Shown: positions 13,478-25,534, counted from the stretch's first letter. The stretch is 64,000 bases of DNA from Polytrichum commune (GCA_950295325.1 OX485809.1:26984144-27048143); one strand, 5' to 3'. Numbers and translations: made by a program. Notes: generated from the letters alone by a model not told the origin.

Positions 13478-13529
13478 GGGGAACGGACAGTTAGTTACAA
13501 ATGAATTGGTTGAGTTTGAGAAATAACGG
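13478..13529 (+). repeat. AACCGGTT repeat, locus A, left part
   Basis: Left piece of a dispersed repeat whose signature is GAGTTTGAGAAATAACCGGT followed by TGAAGTTCAAGACT. It is interrupted after GAGAAATAACGG by the solo LTR at 13530-14727; the right piece resumes at 14728. Confidence 0.7.
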
Positions 13530-14727
13530 TGTCGTAATGTAAATACGTACACTATATAAATGTGTACGTATTTAATATTGCATTGTGATTCTTGGTCTTG
13601 GAGAAAAATAATAAAGAATAGAAGTAGATTACCTTTTTATTTACTCATAGTTTATTTTAGTTATCATTACCTAAGGATAGAAGTGGATAGAAGTTGCTTA
13701 CCTTTTTATTTACTCATAGTTTACTCTTAGTTACCTTTACCAAAGGATAAAAGTGGATAGTTACCTTTATCCTTTTGTTTACTCACAATTTACTCTTAGT
13801 GTTGCCTTTACTTTACCTTTTTTAGTCTTACTTAGTTTATCTTGAGTTACTTTTTGGACCAATGGGTGATTAGAAGCCATGTGATGAGAATAAGAGAGAA
13901 CTTTGTCTCTCGCATGGATAGAGAGAGGTGGTGAAGGAAATATGTTATGTGATTATTGTGGGAGAGAAGTTGTTGAGAGAGAGAAGTGGATTCGAAGCTC
14001 ACGGGGTGAGTTGTTTTGAGAAGAATATGAAATAAAATACGAGGGATTTGTGATTCATGAGAAATCTCACTTGTTGTTTTGGAAGTTAGCAATCAAGATT
14101 TGTGCTTGTTTGAGTGGAGGGAAGTCTGTTGGTTCTTAAAAGAAGAGCTGAGACTTCGACCGACCATAGAAGACGGACAGATTGAAGAATTGAAGGCTTC
14201 AAGACTCGAATGTGTGGTTGTTTGTGGCACGTTGTCTTTTTCTTGTGTGTGTGATTCCAAGCCGGTTTTGGAGGCTAGTTGCATTTCATTTCTGCATTGT
14301 AATTTGTTTCATGTGTGACAACGAAGTGGGATTAATGACCCACAAGGTTGTTTGTGACAACGAAGTGGGATTGATCACCCACAAGGTTGTTTTCTGTCGT
14401 TCCCACTGGTGAGGCGCGATTGCTGGTCACCGTGGGTTTGAAAGTTTAGGAGCCAATCTTTCGGACGTTAGCTCGTGTTCTGACGTCCCGTTCTACCCGT
14501 CCGAAGCCCGTGGTTTCTTATCACACTACCCTTACCCTTTACCCATATAGAGCCGCAACAAGATAGGTCGACAGGAAAGAGGTTGAAGATTAGAAGAAAT
14601 TGAAGAAATTGAAGACTAGAAGACCACAAGACTCGATTGAAGACCACAAGATTCTACGGGTCCGATAAAATCTAGTTGCAGCCAGAAGCCCAGTGCTTTC
14701 CCAAGGCGGAACCCTCTCTACCCGACA
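13530..14727. mobile_element. Solo LTR of an LTR retrotransposon
   Basis: About 1.2 kb starting TGTCG and ending CGACA (a 5-bp terminal inverted repeat with TG...CA). It is flanked by ACGG on both sides (or AACGG if the last base is assigned to the target). The uninterrupted target reads GAGAAATAACCGGTTGAAG in other copies of the same host repeat, so the insertion is read directly. A TATATAAA box at 13553-13560 could be the LTR promoter. A 39-bp direct duplication with GTGACAACGAAGTGGGATT lies at 14315-14392, and tandem TTTACTCATAGTTTA-type repeats lie at 13630-13830. No internal coding region remains, as expected after recombination between two LTRs. The retroelement family cannot be told. 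Confidence 0.65.
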
Positions 14728-14930
14728 ACGGATTGAAGTTCAAGACTACAGGAAAACTACCGATCATTTTAGAGGAATTTATAGAAGAATCAACCCCAAT
14801 TTATTACAGGAAAATTGGAGGAGGTCAACATGTAACCGGTTGGACTTGCAAACACTCGAATCTCAACCGATTAGTTAGTATGCCCAAAAATCTCCCTGAT
14901 CACTGGTTCATAAATTGCTTCCGATGGTTG
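14728..14930 (+). repeat. AACCGGTT repeat, locus A, right part
   Basis: Resumes the host repeat after the solo LTR: TTGAAGTTCAAGACTAC, then GTCAACATGTAACCGGTTGG, then CTCAACCGATTAG and ATGCCCAAAAATCTCC. The same order is seen at 26785-27000 and 32545-32720. Confidence 0.7.
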
Positions 14931-15030
14931 ACAGAGACTCAAGTTTGTCGATTGGCTTCAAGCCTAGCTGAATCCGGTGTGTTGCGAAGATGCTGATTGT
15001 GGGAGAAGTAATTCTTAGATAGACTTTGTT

Positions 15031-15405
15031 CTACACCAAATATGATATTTAGTGTCATATGGTATTTTATGTCACTATGGTAACTTTTTGGATGACATTT
15101 CTTATGAACAAGTGAACAAATATTATCATGGAGGACGGATGAGTTCATCCGTTGGCCAAACCCCTACCTTGTCCTGTCAGCCACTTGTGATGAAAAAATG
15201 TCATGGATGATTGAAACTTGGATGGAAAGTCACTTGGTAAGTGACAAAATTTGCAACATTGTAAATCTATCATCCCCCAAAACATTACAAGGAATGACAA
15301 ATAATGTTGGGTTAACATTTAGTGTTGGTGACACTGTACCACGGTTTACGATTAGTATTGAGCTCGGCAATCAGAATTGGCGACACTAAATATCATATTC
15401 AGTGC
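15031..15405. mobile_element. MITE with CTACACCAAATAT ends
   Basis: Left end CTACACCAAATATGATATTT; right end inverse is GCACTGAATATGATATTTAG. A reversed partial copy lies at 18850-19209, sharing for example a GTGACATAAAATACNATATGACA-type block. The ACTACACCAAA start recalls CACTA-superfamily ends, but no CACTA transposase is present. Confidence 0.5.
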
Positions 15406-15468
15406 ACTTTAAACGGGATCTGACAATTGCCGACGGAGTCTGACATGGCCACAACACCTTACCTTACA

Positions 15469-15624
15469 ACCCACCTACACTTACTGGTGCGGGCCACCAA
15501 TGAACGGTGAGTATCAGCACTGGTTTGCAACCAGTGGCTCTCACTAACTTAAACTAATTCTAAAAGTGGTCCCTGCTGGTAGGAGGCGTTCACTGGTGAC
15601 CCCGCACCAGTAAGTGTGGGTGGG
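15469..15624. mobile_element. Foldback MITE, ACTTACTGGTGCGG arms
   Basis: Inverted arms of about 36-40 bp. The left arm includes CACTTACTGGTGCGGGCCAC and the right arm GTGACCCCGCACCAGTAAGTG, with a GTTCACTGGT-type extension. The loop is about 75 bp and non-coding. No target duplication could be fixed. Confidence 0.6.
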
Positions 15625-16059
15625 CTATTACCTTCACCAAGTGCTGCCACAAGCATTGCCTGCCTTAAACACTTGCAGTAAAGTTCAATGTGTGCACAGT
15701 GCATGCTGCCAAATGGCCATGCTGAATGTGCGTTTGAAACCAAATAAGTGTCTTTACATGTGACATGGCCTCAGAGTTGCTATATATAGGGCACCGGGAA
15801 CCTCACTATAGCCTTTCAGGCCGAGGTACGTCCAACGAGGTACTCTAGTTATTAGGGTCACACATAGGAGACCAAAAAGGTCACCATGCTGCTATATATG
15901 TACTGTGACCCCATTCCCTTTCCTTGCAATTGGAATGAAGACCTTGCCTTAGATTTGGTTGCATGGTGCCTCACCGTTTCCGGGATGTAGGGCCGGGTCA
16001 CACGGGTCCTAAAAGTTCCAAGTGTGACATGGAGGCCCTACATGATAACACTTTGTGAA

Positions 16060-16285
16060 GGTGAGGCTTGGGATTTGTGTTGAGAGTTGGATTGAGTAAA
16101 AAAACTAGACTCGACTCCCGACGTAAGTCCCGTGAATTTTTTTGCACAAAAGAATCAAGATCTAACTTTCATGATAGTTAAACTATGTATTTATGGTTTC
16201 TTAAGGCTCAAAAGTTAGGGTTTGCTAACTTGAGTGGGACTTGGGACTTGGGACCCTATGTGAACCGACCCTTCGTGTCTGATGC
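16060..16285 (+). repeat. GGGACTTG dispersed repeat, copy 1 (uninterrupted)
   Basis: Starts near GGGATTTGTGTTGAGAGTTG, contains AAAGAATCAAGATCTAACTT, and ends in the tandem GGGACTTGGGACTTGGGAC followed by GTGAACCGACCCTT. Copy 2 (19497-20230) has the same order but is split by an insertion, so this copy shows the empty site. Non-coding. Confidence 0.6.
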
Positions 16286-18420
16286 GTCACTTACCCTATG
16301 TTGAGACGTATGTTAGGTTAGTACATTAATGATCAACAACTTCATGATTAGTGTCACCTCTTGACTTCTGGCTTTCAAGTGTGCTTAGGGTGTGTTTTCA
16401 TGTAGGCCACTTGCCTACCATATTCTAGTGGGAATAAGGACGGCCCCGCTCAAATGTAGATGGAATAGGGTTCATATGTGCCAACTAGCTACTCTCATCT
16501 TCTCAAACCCGGGCCCACCTACTAACCTCCTCCTTTAATCCTTCATTAACTAAAACTTGTAGGTTAAAAAATGCTTTAGTGGGAAGATGGAAGTCTAGCA
16601 GCCCATGTCCACCGCCCTCCACATTCTAGTAGGCCACCAAAATGTGGTTGGTTGGCGGCTTGTGCTTATCTATATGAGAACACCTCCAACCCATTATTAT
16701 CTAGAATCTAGTGGGTAAGTGACCTACATGGAATCTCAACCCTTACTAATATCTTGGCATGAGCATGTTCAATTGAGGTGTATGCCTATGTTACACAATG
16801 GTCTACAAGTTGACTAAAGTATACACAAATGACACTTGACTTTAGAATGATCAAGAGTAGCTTCTGCCAACATCCTCACTAAACGCAAACTCGAAACCAA
16901 GCCTTGCAACCCTCCCTAGGAGTTCTCCCTCTCACTAAACCCCCCTACCCCTCCCATCCCCAGTTAGGGAAGTTATTGGTGATGTTTGACCTAGTTTGTT
17001 ACATAGAGTCCACCACTGAAAGATGGCAGTAGCATGTGGGTAAAGTGACTCTCCATTCACACCGGCCTTCAATTGAGGTTGATGTTATTATTTATCTACA
17101 TGCTCAAGAATATCTTATCTTCCTCTTGCATACTAAAATATAAACAATAAGACACTTGCCATCATAACATTATTCAAATCCATAATAGTGTTCTATGGGA
17201 CTGACAATATTCCATGGAATCTTTGGAGCATCTTCCAATATTTGGCGGAGGATTGATTCCTCAAGCCCTTGATTGACTAGTGTTTCAAGTTTGATTGTGT
17301 AGTTGACCAAAAGTGAATATTTTGTAGGAATCGTCTTGGCAAGAATGTCTTTGCATTCAATGGTCTACATTGGATAGTACTTGAATGTTGTAGCCTCTCT
17401 GGTTGAATGAATTTCATGCTCATTGTATTATCAACACCTATTTGTTTTGGTCATTCCATTTGCGTATGAGATTTATTGAGTGGCAATTGCCTATGAAAGT
17501 TAGGACTTGTGAATTACGTCCTAGTGGAGGAGAAAATGTACTTAAGACTATACTTTTGTGTTGGATGACACTCATGAATGGAATGGAGTGGTAACTTATT
17601 TGAAGAATGAATTGAGTTGATACAATCAAGTAAGACCTATAGATGATTGAAGGTAGATTCTATCTGAATGACTTTTTGTGAGCAATGAGCAACAGTTGTT
17701 GATTCTCTGATGGAATGAGAAATAGAGTTATGAGGAGATTTTTGTCTCTAGGCTATTAATAATAACATGGTTGGAGAGGAATTGATACCTCAAATATGAG
17801 TATGTCGTTGTAGTATATAGAAGTGCCCTTTGAATGAATCTATTGGAAAATTTTGTGAAAAGGAGAAATCCAAAGTTGAAGAGGTCATAATCTACTTGGA
17901 GCAGTGTTGTTTTGTTGGTTTGTGTGTCTGTTAAAAGGATTTGGTAGGTGAAAGGACAACCGAGAAAGATAGTTGGTTGTTTAGTGGCTATGGTATCTTA
18001 AGCAAATGGTGGCATGAAGAGAAAGACCTAAGTCGGAAACTCGAGATGGCTAGGTATCCAAGAGCTCAAGCCTTGATCTTGAATAAATAGAACCAATTGA
18101 TTTCATACTAATGCCATGGGTGGCTGAATTTCATTTTCCTTGCATGGGAAACTAAAACACTTAAAGCTAATGATATAGAACTTGGAAAATGAGCTGCATA
18201 TTTACATAGTCAAATTATTGAGTTAAGAAGAAGAGAATTAAGTGACTTCAAGAATTATTGAATATATATGGAAGTTTGAGTTGTAACTCAACAAAATACT
18301 ATAATTTGATAGTTTACTCATACATAATAAAAGATTAATCAAGGATATATTGTTCATCATGACGAGCAAGTATATTGCCATTTCAAGTTACTTTTAAAAA
18401 GGTTAATGAATATGAGACAA
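16286..18420. other. Non-genic stretch
   Basis: No supported gene. Frames are short and I recognise no domain. Overlapping frames in both directions around 17403-17629 have no coding character. Confidence 0.5.
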
Positions 18421-18849
18421 TTCACTACACCAAGTGGCCTTGGCTTTGGGAAAGAAACTATAATAGGTTATTTTATACAAGACTATCGTTGATGGTTATG
18501 CCTATATTTGCACACCACACAAGGTCTAAGTCAAATGAACCCACTGCTAGAATATTGATTGGGTAAATAGAGTAAGGTATGCGATAGTCATAAATACATG
18601 TATTAAAGTTGAGAGATTTCCCACAACCTTTGGTCTAGATAAATGAATGAACTATCATCCTAAATCTGGAATAATTTAACATAAATTGATATTTGACCTA
18701 ATTAAACTTATTTGAGACACCTAGATGATACAAAAATCACTTTTTAAGTCAAACAATTTATGTTTTCTTTAGTTTAAAATATACACATTTTAGAAGATGA
18801 TGCAACTAGGTGATATTGAACCAGTAATTGTTCCAAAAAAAATGAAAGT

Positions 18850-19209
18850 ACAATAAATCAACATTAAAATCACCCTCCTCTCGCCACGTGTAATGTCACC
18901 AACACTAATTTAAACCTAATATTATTTGTCATTCCTCATAAAAATATTTGGGCAATATAGATTTACAATCTTGCAATTACTTCACTCACTAAGTGATTTT
19001 CATCCAAATTTCAATCATCCATGACAATGATTCAATATTAAAATGTTAAGATGCAGAATATACCAAGCTTTGTAAGGAAAACAAATTACATAAATGTAAG
19101 TTGGGATGATAGTTCTTGCAAACTTATTATTAAGAAGTGTCATTAGAAAAGTTACCAAAGTGACATAAAATACTATATGACACCACGTACAATATTTAGT
19201 GTAGTGACT
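18850..19209. mobile_element. Reversed partial copy of the CTACACCAAATAT MITE
   Basis: Reverse-complement similarity to 15031-15405, ending in ATATTTAGTGTAGTGA, the inverse of a CACTACACTAAATAT terminus. A CACTACACCAAGTGGCC motif at 18424 could be the other end of a longer element, but I cannot confirm it. Confidence 0.4.
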
Positions 19210-19496
19210 TTGAATCTATGTTCAAGACATAATGTTATACCGTCCCTTTGCACTGATAATGTATCATGTTGTACTAGTAATTATGGGTGAAATCGGTACA
19301 TTATTGGCAGGTCCTCCTGTAATGGATGTAGAAGTGGAAACTTTGAATTATCATATTCACAAATCCTTGAAGCTCCATGATGCATGCAAGTTGTTGTTTG
19401 TGTGGTGAAGATTAGTCTCTTGGACTCGCAAATTTGCCCTTCAAAAAAGCAAGGGTGAGACACTCTAGACATGGATGCTACATGGCAGCGCTTTTT

Positions 19497-20230
19497 GGAG
19501 GTGACGCTCGGGACTTGTGTTGAGAGTCAAGTTGAGCAAAAAGCTAGATCCAACTCTGAACACAAGTCCCGGGAATGTTTTTGCATAAAAGAATCAAGAT
19601 CCGATTTTAATGATAATTAACCATATTTGAATGATCCCTTGAAGATCAAAAGTTGGGACATTGCCTCCATGTTGGGACTTGTTAACATGAGTGGGACTTG
19701 GGACTTGGGACTAGTGTTGCATTTTTTATTCTAGAGGTCAGAGGTGGCATTATAAAATATATATTTTTTAAATAAAATAAAAATTGAAAATTGTCGAAGA
19801 CATCAATCTGTGAGGTCCTTTATGGCAAATCATTGTCGAAAACATTCCCCTCTTCTAAGATCAGTTCTTTGAGATCTTCTCCGCCCAAGTATTGATCCAA
19901 GAATGAAGAGATTGTGGATGCAAAGCACCCTTCACGACTTGTCTTTTGTGCCATGTGGTGCGTTATGTATTTCAATATTTGTCAATTCATGTGACAACAC
20001 TCAAGGCTCAGACACTGCAATAGAGTTTGAATGTACTAATGCTATATGGTAATATGAAACAATTGGCGAAGTTGAGCGTGTCTATATTTGCCCTACTGGC
20101 CCATACTAGCTATAGTCATGAATTTATAATTAAAAAACTTTAACAAATGCCTCAAAATTTGCCGAGCATTTTAAAATAAATTTAAAATAAATGCACCACT
20201 ACTTGGGATCCCATGTGAACCGACCCTTAG
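19497..20230 (+). repeat. GGGACTTG dispersed repeat, copy 2 (split by a MITE)
   Basis: Same repeat as 16060-16285, interrupted at its GGGACTTGGGACTTGGGA tract by the hAT-type MITE at 19712-20201. It resumes with CCATGTGAACCGACCCTTAG. Confidence 0.6.
19712..20201. mobile_element. hAT-type MITE with TAGTGTTGCA ends
   Basis: About 490 bp with terminal inverted repeats TAGTGTTGCATTT and TAGTGGTGCATTT. It is flanked by CTTGGGAC (19704-19711) and CTTGGGAT (20202-20209), an 8-bp target duplication with one later change. Eight-bp duplications and such ends fit the hAT superfamily. The empty site is visible in the paralogous repeat at 16060-16285. No coding capacity. Confidence 0.65.
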
Positions 20231-20739
20231 CAACCTCTACCTTTGGAAATTTAGGAAGCAAGACACCCTTCTTTCACCAATATATAACAACGTGGATATA
20301 CGCCATGCCATATTGGAGTCTTAAGTTTGCCATCGTACGGAACGAGTAAATCAATATTTTATAAGCAATTTAGCATCATTTGAAACAGTCTAGATTTTAT
20401 TTTATATTTACCTATAGGGTGTTGAATATTTGGTGAAGTTGTTTTTTTCCTACTTAAAGGGTTCCCTAAAATCCAAACAAGGAGGTAAATATCCCAAATA
20501 AAAACACCCTTTGTACGCACGTGGTTACATAACACAAGAGGGAGTGACCCCTCCCCCCCCCCCCCCCCCGAGGCTGAGACCTTCTCGAATCCCACGTGGA
20601 TACTACATTTTAGCACTAAAAAAGATGAAATAGAACACCCTCTACAGTCATAAGTTTCTTTGTGCGGGGAACATGGAGGTGGCACTCACTCTTGTTTGTC
20701 TAGCAATATTCTAAGGTACGATGGATTTCATTTTGTATG

Positions 20740-21154
20740 AAAGGTATGTGGATGTACTTTAAGTAATTTTTTTTTTCATATTCTCCAACTTCTAAGCATC
20801 ATATTTATGCAGCAAAGCTAGTCTCACACTAACAAACCTCCGATGAAGCATTAGAATAAATCGGATCTCATTTGATTTGGTTATGATTATCAAAAATGTG
20901 TATATGTTGATTCTTTAAGTGAATATTTAAGTCCCTCCCAATTATGTTGACAATTGAACTGTTTGACTCATAAGCCTTGATGACTTTTGACTCCAGATTC
21001 AGTCTCATAAATCGTTTTGGCTTCTTGAACTTTACAATCAAATTCATTTCATTGAATCCAGAAGGGTTTTTAAATTTTGAGCACTATGTAGTCCAATCTC
21101 TTCTAAATTCGGCTTGTTGGGTTCCGTTCTTTGATTTCACCAAACCACACACCA
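20740..21154 (+). repeat. Dispersed repeat family R, copy 3 (interrupted)
   Basis: Matches family R from about GATGTACTTTAAGTAATTTT. It is split by a MULE-like insertion right after CCACACACCA, and the last piece (GAGTCAAATATAGG) resumes at about 21826. An extra stretch lies between the middle and right parts. Confidence 0.55.
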
Positions 21155-21815
21155 ATGTTCGGGGAAAACCGACGGCTAGTTCATTATCAGCTGATGGATT
21201 TCCCCTCATGGCCGGTCCAAATTTCCAACCATCGGATGGCAATCCGACTATAATTTCAATCCTCCGGCAATTAGCCGATGGACCAGAAAATGTCCCGGAA
21301 ATGTAGCCGATTCTTCTTGTGAGTTATTGGATTTCAGCCGGAAGCATCCAGAGCGCCATTTGTCTGGGGCATCTGATGATGCACTTGAGGAAGCACCCTA
21401 AACCTTAAACTTTTTGAATTATGCAGCCTTTCCATGACCAAATCCAATTGCTTCTATGAAGAGTTGGGGGACCCTTGGCCTTCAAGCGGTGAAGGCATTG
21501 CTAGGTTCAATTCCTGCCAAGGATATTGACTCTTCAAATTTAAAATCTTGAATATGCCTTTCTTTTCACTCATTCAAGATTTTGTACTAAGAAATGATTT
21601 CTAATAACTTTTCATACATTTTTTAAACAATTAGTGCCGATATGAATTCCATTTAATCGGATATTGACCAATGAAAATATGAAAATATAGGCGATTGGCC
21701 GATTGATTTTACAAAAGACCGGCTGTTGCCGATGTAAATTGGAAAAAATTCGACCCTTCGTAGCAACTACCGGCAATTAGCCACTAATAAGGCTTCAAAA
21801 ACTTCCCGAACCCTG
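21155..21815. mobile_element. MULE-like non-autonomous insertion, 10-bp target duplication
   Basis: 661 bp bounded by CCACACACCA on both sides (21145-21154 and 21816-21825). The ends are weakly inverted: ATGTTCGGGGAAAA on the left, CAGGGTTCGGGAAG as the inverse of the right. Target duplications of 9-11 bp are typical of Mutator-like elements. It contains scattered CCGATGG and TAGCCGAT motifs. It interrupts a family-R repeat whose intact copies lack it. Confidence 0.6.
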
Positions 21816-21885
21816 CCACACACCACTCCGAGTCAAATATAGGTGACCAATTAAGATAAAAAATTTAGGAAGACCCACATGCCTT

Positions 21886-21887
<2 letters not shown>

Positions 21888-21933
<46 letters not shown>
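21888..21933. repeat. (GA)n microsatellite
   Basis: Uninterrupted GA dinucleotide run of about 46 bp. It creates a spurious Arg/Glu frame. Confidence 0.95.
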
Positions 21934-21936
<3 letters not shown>

Positions 21937-22864
21937 CCACTACATTAGCTCGAGAATCATCCGAGGCAGCTTCAATGCCAGGCACTACTTATGGATATTT
22001 CCTGTTTGAATGTTACAGATGCTGCCTTCACCAAGATTTGACAAAAGAGATGCTTCCACAAGTGTTAATCCGCAATTCTTAAAGGTCCAAGGACTTTGCG
22101 GACAAAGAAGAATTTTGTTGGGAATTTCACATGTTACACACACCCCTAACCCTAAACCCACACACACTCGAATCATCGGTTCCAAAACGGAGTCCGGTGG
22201 GCCCGAGGTAAGAGAGCTTTGGGCTTAACCCTCACTTCTCGAGCAACCTTGTTTAGGTTGATGGTTGATTTTTTCCCTACATTAACCCCACCCAACTCTT
22301 TCATCTCCAATTAATATAATCATAAACATCAAGCCAACATGGATACATACCAACATTAGTAACAATTTACGATTAGTAGTATCAATAATGTTACCTGATT
22401 ATTTTGTGTAAAATAGAGCATGCTAAAACCAACAACCTAAAAGCATGCGCTGTGAGTACAGATCGATGTCTACAATGTCCACCACCTTTGCATCATGCTC
22501 CCATGTTGATTTTGGGGTCATATATCAATAATTCCTTCAAACCCTTGTATCTGCAACGTATGGAACTCAAGTAAGACATACTTTGATGTGTTGCAACCCC
22601 TTTCGATTGCTAACGAGGAAAATATTAAATTGTATCAATCTAATCATAGTAAATATACTGAAACCTTAAAGTGATGATTTGAGCACCATCTACGTTATAC
22701 TATAATTTAGTGCTATTTCTTTAGAATTCTCTAATCTTGTGCCACATATGCAAGTTAGTTACCCTCCATGCTTTCTTTGCTTGTTGTTTTCCTTTTTGGA
22801 CCTCAAACATCACTGCCTAGTCACTATGCCAGTGATATGTGGCTCGATTTGTTCCAAGAATGCT

Positions 22865-23215
22865 CTGCTACATGAGGTATGTGGGTCTTATTTGGTTCAT
22901 TTTTCATGTTCTCCACCTTTTACCAATTAGATTCACACAACAAAATGTGTGTTGCATTGGCAAATCTACAATGAAACATCTATAGAACCATATTGAAAAT
23001 CAGGCCTCCCTTGACTGAGTTATGGTTATTGGAAGTGCACGTTTGTTGATTTCTTACTAGATACATAGGCTCTCCCACTTGTGTTCATTTTTGAATGTAA
23101 GTTAGTTATCATTATGTGAAAATGCAATCCAATTCTTGTTCAAAATGTGTCATTATGATGGTTGCTTTTTTATCCTCATTGAACCACATACCAATCAAAT
23201 ATAGGGTCCGATTGA
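22865..23215 (+). repeat. Dispersed repeat family R, copy 4
   Basis: Shares TTATTTGGTTCATTTTTCAT, GGCAAATCTACAATGAA, GTTATTGGAAGTGCA and CCAATCAAATATAGGGT with the other copies. Non-coding. Confidence 0.65.
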
Positions 23216-24637
23216 GAAAACCACTTGAGACCCATCTACCTTAGCAAGTTGCACACGCCGCATAAGGGGAGGGGGGGTTGGAGAGGGTTGTACGTCATGT
23301 GCGACCAAGGGGTATTATTATAAGGGGGTGTTTTGATGGCCTGGGCTGATTAAATGGACTATTTGATTACCTACTTACCTAACTATTTAATCACGATGCT
23401 TTAAGGGTTCATATAAGTATTTATAGATTGCGAAGGAGGGTTTATTTTCAACCCCTCAATTTATTATAACGAAATTGAGGTGAATTAGAAAAGTAAAACC
23501 CAAAGATTAAAGAACTCCAAGGTTGGCGGAGTTGCAATGTTTGTTTGCAAAAGAAACCCTAGCATAACCCATGCACACAAAGTGTGTGGCTAAAAATGAT
23601 AATGGAGTAATATTTCATCCATCCACTAGCATAACCCGTGTAAGGCCAACTTTCATCCATGCTTGGATGGCCATTGTACATACCATGTTTTAATCTTCAC
23701 CCAAACTCTTTATCTCACCTAGTATATTATATCAAAAAAACCTGAACTGGATTTGTTATATAGGACCTTATATTAGTTATAATCCAATATGACATATTTT
23801 ATCCATCATATATCACCTCTATAAATTTTCAAAAGTTTAGGTGCAAATAAGAAAGTACACTATATCTTTTTGGTCGCACCACTCCAGCTAATTTTTCCAA
23901 GTCACCTCCTCGGGAGAAGCTGATAAAATGCAAGAAATTCAACTTGTAAGTCTTTCAAGTAAGAAATGCAAGCATGCCTAATTCAGTTTCTTATCCCACT
24001 TGGACACCTATACTTGAGTGATATGTGGTTTGATGTGGCTCCAAGAATGGGTACCAAAAAGTCATGTGTAAAAAAGACATTGGATCTTGTGTTCAAAAAT
24101 ATTATAACCATTCTAATCCCAATAATCAATATAATTGAAAGGGACTTATATGACCATTATGAGCACGAGAATGTTCTCTTCGATAATAAACAAGATATTC
24201 AATAGGAGCTGCAAAATTTAGGAGGAAAGTAGCTAGGGTCTCGATTTGGATTTGCCAACCATCTTGTACTACTAATTTTGTGTTTCATATCCTAGGAGAA
24301 GTGGCCTACTTGGAAAAGGTAACTATTTAAGACCCATCTATTGTAGCAAATAAGTTAGTTGGAAACACTTAATTAGATATGAGTCCATCCCACCATGTGA
24401 AGTCAACATTTACACCCTATAATCTCGTGGTACTTTCTATGTCATTTTGTACATATTCGATCCACGTATCCAGATGGGCATACATATATTCTCCAACCAT
24501 TGTAGAGCGTATGGAGTATACAATGGAATACTTAATGGTGGAAAAATCGTTGAAGTGAATATGCATTTAGTGGAGGTCAAGCTAGGGAGTTGAGGATGCG
24601 AAATTATATTCATTTAGTGATATTGTACATAACATTA
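23216..24637. other. Non-genic stretch
   Basis: No supported gene. Part of it (about 23990-24110) resembles fragments of family R (GATATGTGGTTTGATGTGGC). Nothing else is identified. Confidence 0.45.
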
Positions 24638-24776
24638 TTAAGTAATGTGTGTTTTTTTATGTGGGCCTTGAGAATATAACCATGAGATGTCCCAACCTAG
24701 TGTAGATTCAAATTGAATGCATTACTGTAGTGCACTAGGTTGGGACATCCCACATGAACGAATGCACATTGCTTAA
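24638..24776. mobile_element. Small foldback MITE, copy 2
   Basis: Related to 9300-9427: left end TTAAGTAATGTGTG, right end CACATTGCTTAA, with a longer central inverted stretch around GTCCCAACCTAGTG and CACTAGGTTGGGAC. The same left flank CATAACATTA is present, which may be part of the element. Confidence 0.65.
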
Positions 24777-25089
24777 TAGTGCTATGGGAACCTCCAACTT
24801 CAACTTTTAGTAATATTACTCTTGAAGTTCTACCAAACGTCAATCTTACATTTGCTTGAGACCCTATCAAATGCCACATGGAGATTATAGTTTGGTTGAA
24901 TTTGCCTTCAAGAGTCATTCATAAGCCCAAATATGGCCTCGTAGGAAGTTAAGAGTGAAAATTGATGTCTATCATAGGCTCGTATACCAGACAAAGCTCT
25001 TCATTTCAACCAAAATGGTTCATTTTTGACAAACTTTCCCACGTGTCATTCCTACATTGGTTGAAACCAACTTGAATTCGACATGGAAA

Positions 25090-25470
25090 CTACATAAGGT
25101 GTGTGGATGTTATTGTGTTACTTTTCTTAATTGGATACCTATATCTGATTGGGGTGTGGTTCGGTGAGGATGAAAAAAACCAACACCATAAAGACACATG
25201 TTTGAATTAGATTGGACCACATCTTCAAGTTGTATTCAGTAATTCACACTCAATAGTGAGTTACACAATCGGGAGGACGTCTGTATTCAATTAAACAATC
25301 AACAAACATGCACTTCTAGTAACCATGACTAGATCAACAGAGGTTCGATTTCAACCCAATTTTTGCTAATGCTACATCATAGATCTACTAATGCAGCACG
25401 AGCTTTGTTGCATAAATCTAATCGGTAGAAGTTGGAGATACGAAAAGGGAATGGAATATTACCCACATAT
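25090..25470 (-). repeat. Dispersed repeat family R, copy 5 (inverted)
   Basis: Reverse-complement match to the other copies: TTCGGTGAGGATGAAAAAAA corresponds to the ATCCTCACC block and GCACTTCTAGTAACCATGAC to the GTTATTGGAAGTGC block. Confidence 0.6.
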
Positions 25471-25534
25471 GTTAACTTATATTCTAGCTCTAGTAAAGAT
25501 GGAATAGAGTGCCCTCTACAATACCTTACTAAAA

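Noticed and set aside
18424-19209. A complete 786-bp CACTA element from CACTACACC to GTGTAGTG
   Set aside because: The left and right ends match only over about 9 bp and the flanks show no duplication. Only the right part is clearly related to a known repeat in the window.
21879-22082. Frame with an Arg/Glu run
   Set aside because: Produced by translating the (GA)n microsatellite.
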